From positions 52,891,393 to 52,955,392 of the forward strand of contig CM063501.1 in assembly GCA_032207245.1 (NCBI GenBank): 64,000 bases of DNA, in the 5' to 3' direction. The stretch comes from Pardosa pseudoannulata (taxonomy: Eukaryota; Arthropoda; Arachnida; Araneae; Lycosidae). Each line of letters starts with the position of its first letter. Positions within the stretch are counted from its first letter, which is position 1. The translations under genes were made by a program, and so were the position numbers. The notes beneath the pieces were generated by a model, which did no database searches, was not told the DNA's origin, and saw only the letters and a program-made list of their open reading frames with translations. Shown here piece after piece: positions 1 through 10,313 of this stretch.

Positions 1-1759
1 TTTAAAGATATAACAGATTTCCACAAAACAGAATTCAGACATTTTTACTGCGAAATAAAAAAAAAGTAACAGAACTATGGGATCCTTATGTTTTACAGTT
101 CTAAGACTCCTTAAACATTTTGCCTCTTGCAATCTAATATTTACTCTTCCAGACACCATAAATTACGGGATTTTCAAAAAAGGGCTTTGCATTTTTTTAA
201 TAGTTGCGGAGGCGGTAGCTTTAAAAAAGATTGAAATTCGCTAACCTAGAAAAACAAAATCTTCGGATTTTTAAAAGAAGTTACGAATGATGATGATTGT
301 GATAAAGCATCATGCGATCAAAATGCCCACCTCCTCCCCCCCCCCTCAAAAAAAAAAAAATCTTATATAAGAAAATCATGATATTTCGACAAGATTTCTT
401 TTTTAAAGAAAATCGACTATTTTCAATAATCTCAAAACTTTTGAAAAGCGAGTGTGAAAGAAATGATTTTTTTTTTTGGTAAGTTAGTAAGTAGCTTAAT
501 GCACATATTGATAGAGATATTCAACCCTGTTGATTTGTCAGCCAGATATTTTATTCCAGTTTAATTAAATCTCGTAATCTGACTAAACAGATAGCACCTT
601 CACACACGTGGGATATTTTCTTTTGACGAAATGGTCTCCTAGAATTTCGGGAGGGGACCAGTCCCTCAAATCCCCCCCCCTTTACCTACGGCTTTGGTAC
701 CTAGTAACGTAATTTATATTACAATAAATGCTTCATGCTCTTAGGGATTTTACAGCCAAAGCGCCAAATCTCACGCCAAAGTTATAAACTGAATTTTATA
801 AATGTACTGAAAAATTATTTGTACATCCTTTGAATTGGAGAAATACGGGTCATTACTTGCAGCACGAGGGTTAAATATAATTGAACTTACGACTAAATGG
901 TTTTGAACGGACGATACGACCTGGATGACTATAAATAATTTATAAAGTAGGCTTTTAACGTACATACAATTAATATTTAAAGTTAGCCCGGACCTGTTAA
1001 TAAATCATTAAAGTAAATGAATAAATGTATTTAAGTTTGCTTAAACTATAATAAGCTTTAAGTCTTCTTGCACTTAAGAATATCTATTAAAGTAGACTAT
1101 AAATTTTTGTTATACATGTAACATTGTGGTCTCGTTTTAGCAGAAGAACAGGAAGGGAATGGTATAAAAATCTGAGAAAAAATAAGTTTGTATAATTTTT
1201 GTACAAAATTCTTATACATTTTCTACAAAATTTCCACAAATATAAAAAATTTAGACCCATGCTGTCATAATGACCTACATTAGTATAAAAGGGTAACTTT
1301 AATATTTAGGTCAGGAAGAATCCAAAAGTTCTACCGCAAAATCAAATTAACTGCTCCAAATTTAAAAAATATATATATAAAAGTAAAATAAAAAAGGTAC
1401 ACTGCAGTGAATGTACATCCAACCCGTGTCATGTTAATGTATACAAATTAATCCCATTTACTTAAAAACTACCTGTTTAGAAACTCAATTATTTTTTAAA
1501 TATTCTTAATCTGGTTAAAACCGCAATAAAACGACATGACAACTAATCTTGTGCTTTTTCAAACGAGACAACTCATCTTTTGGCAGTCGTTTGAAAATTA
1601 AATTTTTCGTTTGAATTGTAAGCCATGCCCGAGAAAAATCAGCTTCATTAAACCTGTATTGTAATAATTTACTCACTAAAGAGGTTGTGTGGAATGTGCT
1701 GTGTGAATTAACGGAGTGTAAAACCAAATTCATTTCCCATTTTTTAGTTTTGAGCTAAT
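1..1759. other. AT-rich intergenic DNA, no gene seen
   Basis: No exon-like segment with splice signals or recognisable protein was found here. The region has homopolymer tracts, including C runs followed by A runs near 340-360 and a C run near 672. The sequence around 640-710, read on the minus strand, is a G-run-rich stretch that looks like the end of a degenerate interspersed repeat, but it cannot be assigned to a family. The short open frames present are of the length expected by chance in AT-rich DNA. Confidence 0.5.
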
Positions 1760-1762
1760 TTA

Positions 1763-1896
1763 GGACCAGTCTCATCAAAGTCGCTTAACAATTAACGACG
1801 ATTAATCTGTTTCAACGGAGAATTGCATCCCACCACTGGTTGGCGCCATAGGTTAATCGCGGTTAGCCGTTTAAAAAAATTCCGTGAGACCAGCCC
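1763..1896. mobile_element. Foldback MITE, PIF/Harbinger-like, copy 1
   Basis: A 134-bp near-palindromic element. It has outer ends of the GG-CC-GTCTCAC type, inner arms rich in TTAACGGCTAACCGCGATTAA-like steps, and a central TGGCGCCA-containing loop. It is flanked by TTA on both sides (1760-1762 and 1897-1899). Four more copies lie at 3678, 4011, 27569 and 48736. A 3-bp TTA/TAA duplication plus short terminal inverted repeats is typical of the PIF/Harbinger superfamily. No transposase is present, so the superfamily is an inference from the target site only. Confidence 0.75.
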
Positions 1897-2227
1897 TTAA
1901 GATACAGTTACTGTTCTAACAATGATTAACACTGGTTTATAATTAAAAACAAAAGCATCATAAACTGATGTTTGGTCACTTGTGAATAAAATACTTTTCT
2001 ACAAGAAACCTTGATCTAAAAGAAAACTTTAACCTTAAGAAACTACTTTAGTTGTAACGTCATCGTTCACGTTATCCAATATTTTCTTATTGCTTGTAAA
2101 TGCGCACAATTTTCAGATTTTGTTTTTGCAATTTCTGAAATTTTCTAGCTAAAAAAATTTATTTTTATTTAAATCTGAAGGTTTATTTTATCGATCTAGT
2201 TAGCTTAATTATCTCAATTTGTCATAA

Positions 2228-2364
2228 ATGTCTCTTCTACCTGGAATTACCACAGAACAGTCAGACAACCTCCCGAAAATTGACAGCATGTCAATGTTTT
2301 CGTTCTTGGGGGAAAACCCCCCGGATTTTATAGGAGCAGAAATACGGGGACTTAAAACCCAAAG
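2228..2364 (+). CDS. Candidate first coding exon, YqaJ/SWIM-family-like N-terminus (partial)
   Basis: An ATG at 2228 opens 45 codons plus two bases, then a good donor (CAAAG|gtatgt) at 2365. The translated segment has an LPKID motif at about residues 15-19, then a hydrophobic stretch, then GAEIRGLKT at residues 36-44. From memory of the family, this is the pattern at the N-terminus of arthropod and cnidarian proteins that carry a SWIM zinc finger and a YqaJ viral-recombinase-type nuclease domain. In those proteins the next residues are usually a Ser/Arg-rich segment followed by a tyrosine-glycine-aspartate motif. I found no matching second exon in the window. Either the intron is very long, or this is a remnant or orphan copy. 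The function is not established, and the family call rests on a short motif. Confidence 0.45.
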
Positions 2365-2566
2365 GTATGTAAAATCATTTATATATTTATTAAATTTTAC
2401 TTAACATTTATTAATATTTTATTCATGCTAATCACAGCTCGTCTGTTTGTAGACAGACAAGTCAAATATACATATATACACACACATTTGTTGTAGCATC
2501 GCTTTTTATAAATATAGATAGATGTAACATTAAAATAAAAATAAAAATTAGAGGAGGTATTTATTG
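2365..2566. other. Intron start or intergenic AT-rich DNA
   Basis: Sequence following the donor at 2365. It contains a short run of tata/caca dinucleotides near 2468-2490 and no recognisable coding segment. Confidence 0.4.
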
Positions 2567-2636
2567 TGAGACCGGGACTTTTAGCCCTCGTGTTGCAAAA
2601 AGTAGACCGCAGAGCTCCAAAACCAAACCCAAACCA
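2567..2636 (+). mobile_element. tRNA-derived SINE, 3' fragment
   Basis: Only the 3' part of the SINE family described at 6631-6806 is present. It reads GAGACCGGGAC, then the TTAGCCCTCGTGTTGCAAAA block, then GTAGACCGCAGAGCTCC and a CCAAACC-type tail. The tRNA-like head is missing, so this is a 5'-truncated insertion. Confidence 0.7.
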
Positions 2637-3223
2637 ATTCTTAAGTATTTTAAATTTGATGAAAAGAAATTTAAAATATTTAAAACACTTCAGTTAATTA
2701 TTAATGCTTTTCTAAATAGCAATACAATTTTATTACCTTTAATAATGTTAAATTAAAAAATGTATAAAGTTTCTGAAATTAAATTTAATTTTTAAAGTAA
2801 TATCATTATAAGTATTTTAAAAATATTATAAACTTTTTTCAAATTAGTCACCAATTTAATCGAAAAACATCACTGAATTGATACTCTTAAGAAAGTATGG
2901 ATCACTGAAGAAAATATTTATAATACCTTGGAAATACATAACCTTCCCCGAGTTATTTATTAGATAATTATATGCTTTAGACTTTTATATGTTTTACGAT
3001 ATTTATACGCTTTTAGTTGAACTCTGATAATACTCGAAAATTAGCAGTTTTAAAAGTTAAATAGCACTGGTTAATCAACAGTCCTTTTAAAGGAATAGAT
3101 GTATTTTTATATACTTTAATTTTTCTAAACTCGTAATATTTAAACAAAAGCAAGCATTTGCTTATCGAAAAATGGTCTTCACAAACCCATAGAGATGGTT
3201 TATGAAAATTTGGGGTTTAATTT
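2637..3223. other. AT-rich intergenic DNA, no feature
   Basis: Low-complexity AT-rich sequence without coding potential, splice pairs or repeats shared with the rest of the window. Confidence 0.5.
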
Positions 3224-3409
3224 CTATTCCCTTTTTATCGCATTTGTCCAGATTTTACGTGTATGTGGATCTTTGGAAACGCTGAAAAATATCTTCTCAT
3301 TGCAATTAGTTGCTGTATTTTTTGGCACAATACAATATTTATAATACCATTTTTTAATGCCAGACATAAAAAAAATTTCTATTATATGCGATACTTTACA
3401 CAGAAACAA
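3224..3409 (-). pseudogene. THAP-domain remnant
   Basis: A 61-codon minus-strand frame contains YCIVPKNTATNC followed by KIFFSVSKDPHTRKIW and an AIKRE end. This matches the first half of a THAP zinc finger. The family (C2CH type, shared by P-element-like transposases and THAP proteins) begins C-x(2-4)-C and then has an F-x-x-x-P-K-D-P...R..W segment. The tryptophan and the KDP are present, but the second half of the finger (the later Cys-His pair and AVPTIF box) is absent and the frame stops after KRE. It is therefore a broken piece of a THAP protein or of a DNA transposon, not an active gene. An exon with a lost donor is possible but less likely. Confidence 0.5.
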
Positions 3410-3677
3410 ATTTAAAAGTCGCCTTTTAACGTAAACAACAGGCGCCCGGTGTTAGCGTGAACGATGACGTCACAAACTCGGAGAAAAGGTATCGTTTTTG
3501 AGAGACGTTAAAGAGTCGGCTATAAAACCCATTAGAAATCACTAATTAGGCCCTCAAATAAAAGAAAAATAGGTACTGTCCTGCTTACTTTTTTGTCTTC
3601 TATTGTTTGAAATTAAAATTAGAAAACGTGAAGATTCCTCATTGAGAACCCAGGACGGTTATCCACCAGAAGACTAA

Positions 3678-3821
3678 GGGCCGATCCCACCAAAATCGTT
3701 TAACGGCTAACTACGATTAGCCACGATTAACCCTGGCGCCAACCAATGGCGGAACGCAATTCTCAGTTTAAACAGAGATTAATCGCGCTTAGCGTTAAAC
3801 GATTTTGGTGGGATCGGCCCC
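3678..3821. mobile_element. Foldback MITE, PIF/Harbinger-like, copy 2
   Basis: Terminal inverted repeats GGGCCGATCCCACCAAAATC and its complement close a 144-bp foldback. TAA flanks both sides (3675-3677 and 3822-3824). This is the best-preserved pair of arms in the family, and the arms differ by only a few bases. Confidence 0.8.
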
Positions 3822-3875
3822 TAATCAAAGACTTTCACAATTGTATTTTTTCTGGTTAACCCTTCAGTAAGTTAA

Positions 3876-4456
3876 CCCCATCACATACAAATGAAAAGGA
3901 ATTTGATGTATCCGAAAAATGCTATTTAGTTCTGGCACAACAGAACAATTCTGTGCAAGATGAGAAAACGAGAGCTTTATTTTGAAATTGGCATTGCTAC
4001 CCAACATTAAGGGTCGGTCTCACTAAGGCCGTTTAACGGCTAACCGCGATTAACCCATGGCGCCAACCAGTAGTAGAATGCAATTCTCCTTTTAAACAGA
4101 TTAAACGCGGTTAGCTAAACGACTAACCGCGATTAATGTAAAACGACTTTGGTAAGACCGGACCTAAATAAGGTTTATATATGATATTAATCGGCAATTA
4201 AATAGCATAAAATAAGTATTTCTATAAAGTATAAAACACTTCAAATCATTTTCGAATTGGTAGAATAACTGGCATTTTTTTACGCTTCCTACATAACTTT
4301 GAAGGATACGTGAATCTTATCCTAATCAAAACAATAGAAGCAAGAGTAAAATTAATTTTATGCTGCACGATGTCTGTCGAAGACATATTGAAGTCAAAGT
4401 CTACTTTGGAAAATGAAATGACCGCTATCTCCCAGACGTCATTGTATGTCAAGAGG
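3876..4456 (+). mobile_element. TTAA-flanked (piggyBac-type) non-autonomous element A, carrying a nested MITE
   Basis: The left end CCCCATCACATACAAATG follows a TTAA at 3872-3875. The right end, read in reverse, is CCTCTTGACATACAATGA and is followed by TTGA, a one-base decay of TTAA. Inner sequence from 3905 to 3990 and 4168 to 4456 is shared, in opposite orientation, with the element at 13286-13568. This includes the block GTCAAAGTCTACTTTGG near the right end. The MITE at 4011-4164 is inserted inside it and so is younger. The TTAA target site and ends starting with C runs are characteristic of the piggyBac superfamily. No transposase remains. Confidence 0.65.
4011..4164. mobile_element. Foldback MITE, PIF/Harbinger-like, copy 3 (nested)
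   Basis: A 154-bp copy of the foldback family with ends GGGTCGGTCTCACTAA and complement GGTAAGACCGGACC. It is flanked by TAA on both sides (4008-4010 and 4165-4167). It sits inside TTAA element A, which gives a clear relative age. Confidence 0.8.
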
Positions 4457-4464
4457 TTGATTAA

Positions 4465-4743
4465 CCCCTTGACATGCGAATAAAATAAGAGTTGACGCGT
4501 CCGTAGGATACCATTTAATTTGGCTCAATAGTGAACGCTCTTGTACGATCTCAGAAACAGACCGTTTTACTTTTGAATTTACACTGTTATATAATACTGA
4601 ATAAGGTTGATATATAGTGTTAGTGTAGAATAATTTATAAAATATTATACTACCCGGTGCTCGCCGAAGAGAGTTCGACTTCTCGGAGATGTCAAAGTCT
4701 ACCAAGGCACATCAAATACAAGATGTCTCGATATGTCAAGGGG
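4465..4743 (+). mobile_element. TTAA-flanked (piggyBac-type) MITE, 279 bp
   Basis: The ends are CCCCTTGACATGCGAA and its partner ATATGTCAAGGGG. They follow TTAA at 4461-4464 and precede TTAG at 4744-4747. The right-hand 60 bp share the GTCAAAGTCTACC...GGCACAT block with elements A and B. It lies directly next to element A, separated only by the two target sites, so one probably inserted beside the other. Confidence 0.65.
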
Positions 4744-4922
4744 TTAGGCATATTTACTCTTTAAAAGTGAAGTTAGGTAATAAAGATCATAGAGGCAACA
4801 CGTGCACAAATGCCATCTTAGAAAGTGGTGACTTTGTGAAGGCAGAAAATGTAACTGAATTCAAGGAGTCTGCTAAATTGCTATTTTAATTAAACCAGAC
4901 GGACAAGTTGATGAGCGGCGCA
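4744..4922 (+). other. Short coding-like stretch of unknown origin
   Basis: Between two TTAA elements an open frame runs to a stop at 4889 and reads CTNAILESGDFVKAENVTEF near its end. Its base and residue composition is less AT-driven than the surroundings, so it may be the remains of an exon or of a larger transposon. I do not recognise a family, and the start codon that lies in the neighbouring MITE is unlikely to be genuine. Confidence 0.25.
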
Positions 4923-5104
4923 TTAACACGTTGACTGCCACGGTAATGTTCAGAAATCTGGCCTAAAATGACATTTTGATTTAATCACATATTATTAAAA
5001 ATTCTAATTCTAGTGCATAATTACCATCAAAAAGCATAAAAATGTGATTTTTTAAATAAGGTCTTACGAATTATCTTGTTGTCTTCTGTAACAGAAATCT
5101 CTTC

Positions 5105-5450
5105 GCGGAAACCAACTACTATTTAATTTGCGCGCAGACACAAGACACTATGGTCAATTGTTCACCACTTCCTAATGGTGACCTTGAACGATGGTTCTCG
5201 GGTTGCATCCACACGCTGGGCCACTAAATGAGCCGAGCGAGTGGATTTGTTCATAGGGCCTACTACCTACTTTAGTTGCGCATCTTACTGCCTTTGAACT
5301 TTGAAGGATTACCGCTTCCGAAGCCATCTTCCGCCAAAGCTATTTTATGGTCTGCCACCATTGGCCACGATACGCCATACCCCATCCAGACAGTGCTAAT
5401 GGCTTGCAGTGGACCATACTGTGGAGGGGCCCTATAGATACGCGTCCATA
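5105..5450 (+). repeat. Interspersed repeat R350, copy 1
   Basis: The copy contains CCACTTCCTAATGGTGACC, a GGGCCACTAAATG block, ACCGCTTCCGAAGCCATC and TAATGGCTTGCAGTGGACCA. The same blocks recur in the same order and orientation at about 52715-53010. Here the copy is inside the piggyBac-type element. It has a ~30-bp insertion relative to the second copy (GAGCCGAGCGAGTGG...). It shows no convincing coding frame. Confidence 0.7.
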
Positions 5451-5551
5451 TTCGTCAGTAGTATCCCAGAAATTGTAATCGAGTACATCACATTTACGCC
5501 TTTGAGTGTTTTGTTTTATAGTTGTTATAATTAAATTATCAAGAACCCAAT

Positions 5552-5698
5552 ATGGATAAGAAAAGACCACCGACTCAAAATGAAATTGAGTACTACGCAA
5601 ATCTGAGTGATTTAGAATTTGACGGGATTTTTGACGAGGATGGTAACGACAGTAGCGATTATGAACCTTCTGAGATATATTTTTTGTTCGTTTTTTAA
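5552..5698 (+). pseudogene. piggyBac-like transposase N-terminus, truncated
   Basis: A 48-codon frame starts with MDKKRPPTQNEIEYY and continues into an acidic stretch (FDGIFDEDGNDSSDYEPSE at residues 23-41) before running into a stop. A short basic start followed by an Asp/Glu/Ser-rich N-terminal region is typical of piggyBac transposases, and its position inside a TTAA-flanked element supports that reading. The catalytic DDD core and the C-terminal zinc-binding region are deleted. The family name is an inference from context and composition. Confidence 0.5.
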
Positions 5699-5903
5699 TA
5701 AATTTTCTGTTTATGCAAGCCAGCAACGATTTTTTGTGTTCCCTCCCAGAAGCCATCTATCGATATTAGCAGTGATATACTACGAGTTTATTCGTTGCTG
5801 CACAAAAATGGCAAGAAAACACAGTACGAGATAACTCGTAGTTGGCGTCCTAGAAAAAAACGCAATCTACTAGTTATCTCGTAGTTGGCAGTCAACGTGC
5901 TAA

Positions 5904-6630
5904 GATGTAATTAATGTATAGGGGTCACGTAAGGCCAAAAAGTCAGAACCTGTGGCCGACTGCAACCTGAAGGTGTTTCTATGGGAAATTAATGCAAGAC
6001 CTTGCGATACATCTGTGAGAGAATTCTAAATGCTTTTGAAAGCAAATAACCCTCCAAATATGAGATCCAATGAACCTTGAATAAAGCAGTCTTTCGTCAT
6101 CAATGATCAGCTATCATTTTAAATACGCTATTTCCTGTACTTCATAAAAAATGAATTTTCGTAATAAGATACGATTGGCATTACATGCAATAGTACTTTA
6201 AAGTGAAGTTTTATAATAGATTTATCTATTCGCTATGATATCAGTCTATGAACTTGCAGAATAAGTAAATTTATGTTCAAGGTTGGAAAATTAAGACTTT
6301 AAAAGTATTGAGTAATTAATTTGGTAAATTGTGCGTAAAATGGATTTTCCTTTCTAGTTATAATAAATGAAATCATAGGACAAAAAAAAAAAATATTTTT
6401 ACTGTCTTACAAAAGAGACGCTGGGCGTTAAAGGTCTCAGTAGTTTAAGTTTTTTTTTTTTTTTTTAATCTAAGTTAAAGAAATATCTAATATGCTGACA
6501 AATAAAAATTCAATATAACTTTTTTCTATTTAATTCATTCAGGTCACAACCTAACTGCTGCTCCTGTATCAAAAACGGAGTTCGAAGTCTGTTCAAAGTA
6601 CCCACGATGATGCCTCAACTAATTCCGGAG
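5904..6630. other. AT-rich intergenic DNA
   Basis: No coding segment. The stretch around 6170-6235 resembles 7380-7445 (a CATGCAA...GTAAAGTGAA...TTATAATA pattern), which suggests two decayed copies of one repeat. A/T homopolymers occur near 6384 and 6450. Confidence 0.4.
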
Positions 6631-6806
6631 CCGAACGATGGCCGATTGGTTAGGGTGCTGGCCTTCGGAACCGGAGTTCGTGGGTTCGAATCCCACACTG
6701 GCATGGATGTTCGTAGCTGTTCGGAATCGGTTTAAGCTGTAGGTCTCTGTCTCATTAGCCCTCGTGTTGCAAAAAGCAGACCGTCGCACTCCAAACCAAA
6801 CCATCG
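6631..6806 (+). mobile_element. tRNA-derived SINE, full length, with target duplication
   Basis: The tRNA-like head has an A-box-like GATTGGTTAGGG and a canonical B box GGTTCGAATCC near 6683-6693. A body follows (TTCGTAGCTGTTCGGAATCG, then TTAGCCCTCGTGTTGCAAAA), ending in CCAAACCAAACC. A 13-bp direct repeat, ACTAATTCCGGAG (6618-6630) and ACTAATGCCGGAG (6807-6819), differs by one base and marks a target-primed insertion. The internal boxes allow RNA polymerase III transcription. Mobilisation would depend on a partner LINE that is not identified here. Confidence 0.85.
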
Positions 6807-6819
6807 ACTAATGCCGGAG

Positions 6820-8023
6820 CAAACCTTTGTTGAATGTATATGTTCGGCCGCGTTTCTCTCAACTCGTCCCAATAAGTCATACGACTGCAATCACCACCTC
6901 TCATATTTAGATAAATTAATCGCTAAATACTGCTAGATAATTTAATCTCTAAAGGTTGCAGCCTAATTCTACCCTGATTACGTATGAAATTTTATGTAAT
7001 GAATATAAGTATTAAATTTTCAGAATAAAGTGTTAATCATTTATTTTGGCCACGCACATAATCTGGGTTTGAGATATAGGTAATTCAGTGTTACGAGTAT
7101 GTGTAACAAACTACACGCACATGGCAACAACTTTTTCTCAGCATATAAAAATTCCGCATTCAAAAATTCCTTGTTGTACGTAATTAGAGTATATTATCCA
7201 TGTCACCTATGGGTTGTATTACTTCAATGGTTTTTTGTAAAATCTATTATTTTATTGCTATCTGTTCATCTAAAAAAATCTAAATGAAATTAATGTAAGT
7301 ATATTCTAATACAATAATTTAATTAAAAATTAATTCTATTTAATTAAAAATCACCTATACCATTAATTAAATTCAAGATAAGGCTTTATGTGGTGTCACA
7401 TGCAAACACTGTACTGTAAAGTGAAACCTTATAATAAAGATATTTCTCATTATTTCCGTCGATGTTCCTACCGTAAGAGTAAATTCATGCGCAAACATAG
7501 AAATATTATGAAGTTTTAATCCAAATTGCAAATTTTTAAACAGATGATATTCCAAACTTTGGTGGATTATTTGTAGGACTGCCCTCTACCATAACAAAAA
7601 ATTTCTTGATTACGAAACTTCAACCCTTTACTCCTAATTGTTTCGGTTATTTCCCACAAACCGTGTTCCGAAAAAAGTAAAATTTGTACTAACCAGTGTC
7701 TTTTTTAGCTGTCCCTATATGCTGACTATTAACAGGTAACAACATGCATCACTCCTATTGTTACTCTTTAATAATAATTGCTAGTCTTCCTCACGTGCAC
7801 TTAGGGATTTTTATATTTCTTCTAATCACTTTTAAAGTACAGATCAACTTAATTTTATAATTCACCAGTCATAAATTTCAGACAAAAAACATCAACTTAT
7901 TAGGTCGTAATTTACCTAAAATTTCATTCGCCCATTTGACTCATTCCCAGGCAATAGGACTGGCTCCTGAAACTTAAGTTTCAATCCTCCTCCCACTTTC
8001 TTCGAGTTGCTTACCCCCCCCCC
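6820..8023. other. AT-rich intergenic DNA
   Basis: No gene is supported. The region 7373-7555 has an open minus-strand frame, but its sequence resembles 6170-6235 and is probably repeat-derived. A C run precedes the TTAA at 8024. Confidence 0.4.
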
Positions 8024-8027
8024 TTAA

Positions 8028-8271
8028 CCCGTTCGCGACAACGTCTCGTATACGCAACTCAGTGATTCCACTCTTATCAGCCCAGGCGTCGCCTCAAAGC
8101 GATGACTCCGGTTGATATTGAAAGATTAGCGTCGCGCATGCGTAATCGAAGATAGGAACATTTTTCTTTTTTAATTTTTAAATGCTAGATTTAATTACTA
8201 GATGGCGTTAAACGGCAAAGGTTTCCACAACGTTCAACTCGTATAGCATTTACGTGCTGGTCCCTAAGGAC
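8028..8271. mobile_element. Possible TTAA-flanked MITE, 244 bp
   Basis: The sequence between two perfect TTAA sites (8024-8027 and 8272-8275) begins CCCGTTCGCGACAACGT. Read from the other end it begins GTCCTTAGGGACCAGCACGT. The ends match only partly, but CCCGTT... and GGGACCAGCACGT starts are typical of piggyBac-related termini. GC content inside is higher than in the flanks. Chance TTAA sites are common in AT-rich DNA, so this is tentative. Confidence 0.4.
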
Positions 8272-8436
8272 TTAACTTTCATCACCCCAGCAGTGTTCAC
8301 ATTTTGGACTGTCAAATTCTAAGATTGCCATTGGTCTTCCACCATTCTCTGTCTAGATCCCCTAAATTATCTCCTAAAGCTGATAGTTGGTACTAGCTTT
8401 AGTACTTTATAGTTTAAAAAATATTTTATACACAAT

Positions 8437-8984
8437 CAGACATGCCAACTTTCAGGCAGTTATGTCCGGAGCAACAGCGTGGCTTAAAATTTTAACATGC
8501 TAATTACAGATTATACATAAGTACATATCTTATTGGTTTCTAAATTAAAATTAAATTTAAAATATTTACACAGAAATAAATTGTACAAGGTAAATTAAAA
8601 TTTATGTATTTAAAAATTTATGAGTAGCTTAGCTTTAATAACTTATTTTTCAAAATAGTGTTTCTTACAGCAACATTAACCCTAATTCAAATATTTCCAT
8701 TTTTCTGTTACCAGGAATTCTAGAGTTCCTCTACTCAAATTTGACCTAAATTCAATTTGGTTTTTCCGCACAATACTGACAACTTTTAACATGCTGTGTG
8801 AAGAGTAATATTCAGCATAATTTTTTTTTTTTGCAAAACTTTGTATTTAATTGCTGAATAGTAATCTTTTACGTGTTCAATAGTTTTGTTATTTTCCGGA
8901 GCAACTGGAGGAGTTTCCGGATTTATCAAATTTTCTCATTTTGCCTGAGCAACTCCGGTGAATCTGGAGTAGTTGGCATGTCTG
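8437..8984. mobile_element. DNA transposon with 6-bp target duplication, copy 1 (548 bp)
   Basis: Terminal inverted repeats CAGACATGCCAAC (left) and GTTGGCATGTCTG (right) are perfect over 13 bp. They are bounded by an exact CACAAT duplication (8431-8436 and 8985-8990). Further in, the left side shares GGAGCAACAGCGTGG and GCTAATTACAGATTATA with the copy at 31413-31806. There is a small inner palindrome, TTTCCGGAGCAACTGGAG against CTGAGCAACTCCGG. No transposase is present. Six-bp duplications are known for a few superfamilies such as IS3EU and Dada, and the assignment is open. Confidence 0.75.
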
Positions 8985-9113
8985 CACAATGCATTTTTCG
9001 GTACATTAATAATTTTTTTACATTATTTCACTTTTTTCAACTTAATCTGTTTACGAATCATGCACTTACTAATTACATATTCTACCCTTGAACACTTATT
9101 TTACCTTGTTTTA

Positions 9114-9963
9114 TCCCATATGTAACAGCCTAAGTTACCCGTCTTTCCTCGAATTTATGAAGCGGTTGGACCTGGAATGGATAGAGACATCCATATTGGT
9201 TCCTTGATGAGTTAGGCTTAGCAAAATGCAAAGCTAATAAAGTTTATATTCTCCTAAACTATCAATCCGATTCTAAAATTGGTACAAATATGTTTCGAGC
9301 GTTTAAATGCCATTATTTCATGACCTATATTCCTCTGTTAAGTGCTGGCAATTAAATTTATCAATTTATCACATAATAAATAGGTAAAAAATATTTTTTT
9401 CTAGCATTATGACGTCATTCCTTTAATAATCTCATTTAATCATTTCTTATTTTAAATTATTTAAATATCGTCTGCATTATTTTCATACGTTTTATCACTG
9501 AATTTAGATATTACGTAAATAATTCTTTTATATTTGGCTTAATAGATTAGGTACATTTGTGATAGTTTTAAGTTTAATCATGGATTACACTTTTTGTTGC
9601 AATGAAAATTTTATTTTACCGGTATTAAATTCTATTCATAAAATTCTAGGAGTATTTCACGGATTAATAAAGATTTAGTGTTTAAGTTATATATCTTTAA
9701 AAATTAAGAAGTTTGTTTGAGTGTTTTTTTTTTCATTCATAAACACACACGGTTTGACTAAATGAATTCAACGTGATTCTAAATTGCATTCACAGTATCG
9801 GGTGATTTAAAGGTGTATGAAGATTAAAAAAAAAAAATTGAGCGTGTACCAGATAATTCTCAGCCAAAACACAAACCTTTTTTTACCTGGCTCATAGGGT
9901 ACTTTACAATTCTGGAAAATTAAAAAATTTTCTGATTTCGTCATATGACGGGCTATATGCTTG
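9114..9963 (+). mobile_element. Non-autonomous Helitron, copy 1 (decayed end)
   Basis: The 5' end TCCCATATGTAACAGCCTAAG follows an A. The 3' end has the hairpin core CGTCATATGACG (9939-9950) and then CTTG|T, a one-base decay of the expected CTAG|T. The body shares several blocks with the copy at 62823-63474, for example GAAGCGGTTGGACCTGGAAT and TCTAGCATTATGACGTCATT. About 250 bp (roughly 9600-9845) are present only here. There is no inverted repeat between the ends and no target duplication, which fits Helitron rolling-circle insertion. No Rep/helicase gene is present. Confidence 0.7.
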
Positions 9964-10313
9964 TGTTATTATAAAACTGAATGATTAAGAAATTTCAACA
10001 CTTTACTCCTAATAACTTCGGTTATTCCCCACAAAGTTTATAGACATTAATGAAAATTTCCGTTATATAGAGTTCAGATTACAATCAAAACAGAAGGTGC
10101 ACACTTAAACGTCATAATAGTCCGACAGCTAATAGTTTGAGTTTTGCGAGATACGTAAGTATAGATGCCAAGAATAAAATAGTCACAACTAGTTCAAGAA
10201 TGCTTAAAGAATTTAAAACCTTTGGTGTATTTCTAATCTGATATCTATTAGCGAAATTAGTTGACCTATTTTCAAAATTTTTTCTGCTGGCTTACCATAA
10301 ACTTCAGCTAGAC

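Larger units (their letters stand above)
4927..5899 (+). mobile_element. piggyBac-type element, 973 bp, with transposase remnant
   Basis: A perfect 14-bp terminal inverted repeat, CACGTTGACTGCCA (4927-4940) and TGGCAGTCAACGTG (5886-5899), follows TTAA at 4923-4926 and precedes CTAA, a decayed TTAA, at 5900-5903. Just inside the right end the block GTTATCTCGTAGTTGGC occurs in two related forms, as expected of subterminal transposase-binding repeats. The interior carries a ~350-bp repeat also present at 52.7 kb (5105-5450 here) and the first ~40 codons of a transposase-like protein (5552-5698). The element is internally deleted and cannot be autonomous. Confidence 0.75.

Noticed and set aside
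6631..6710. Genuine tRNA gene
   Set aside because: The A and B boxes are good, but the body and tail recur at many places and a proper acceptor stem is lacking. It is a SINE head.
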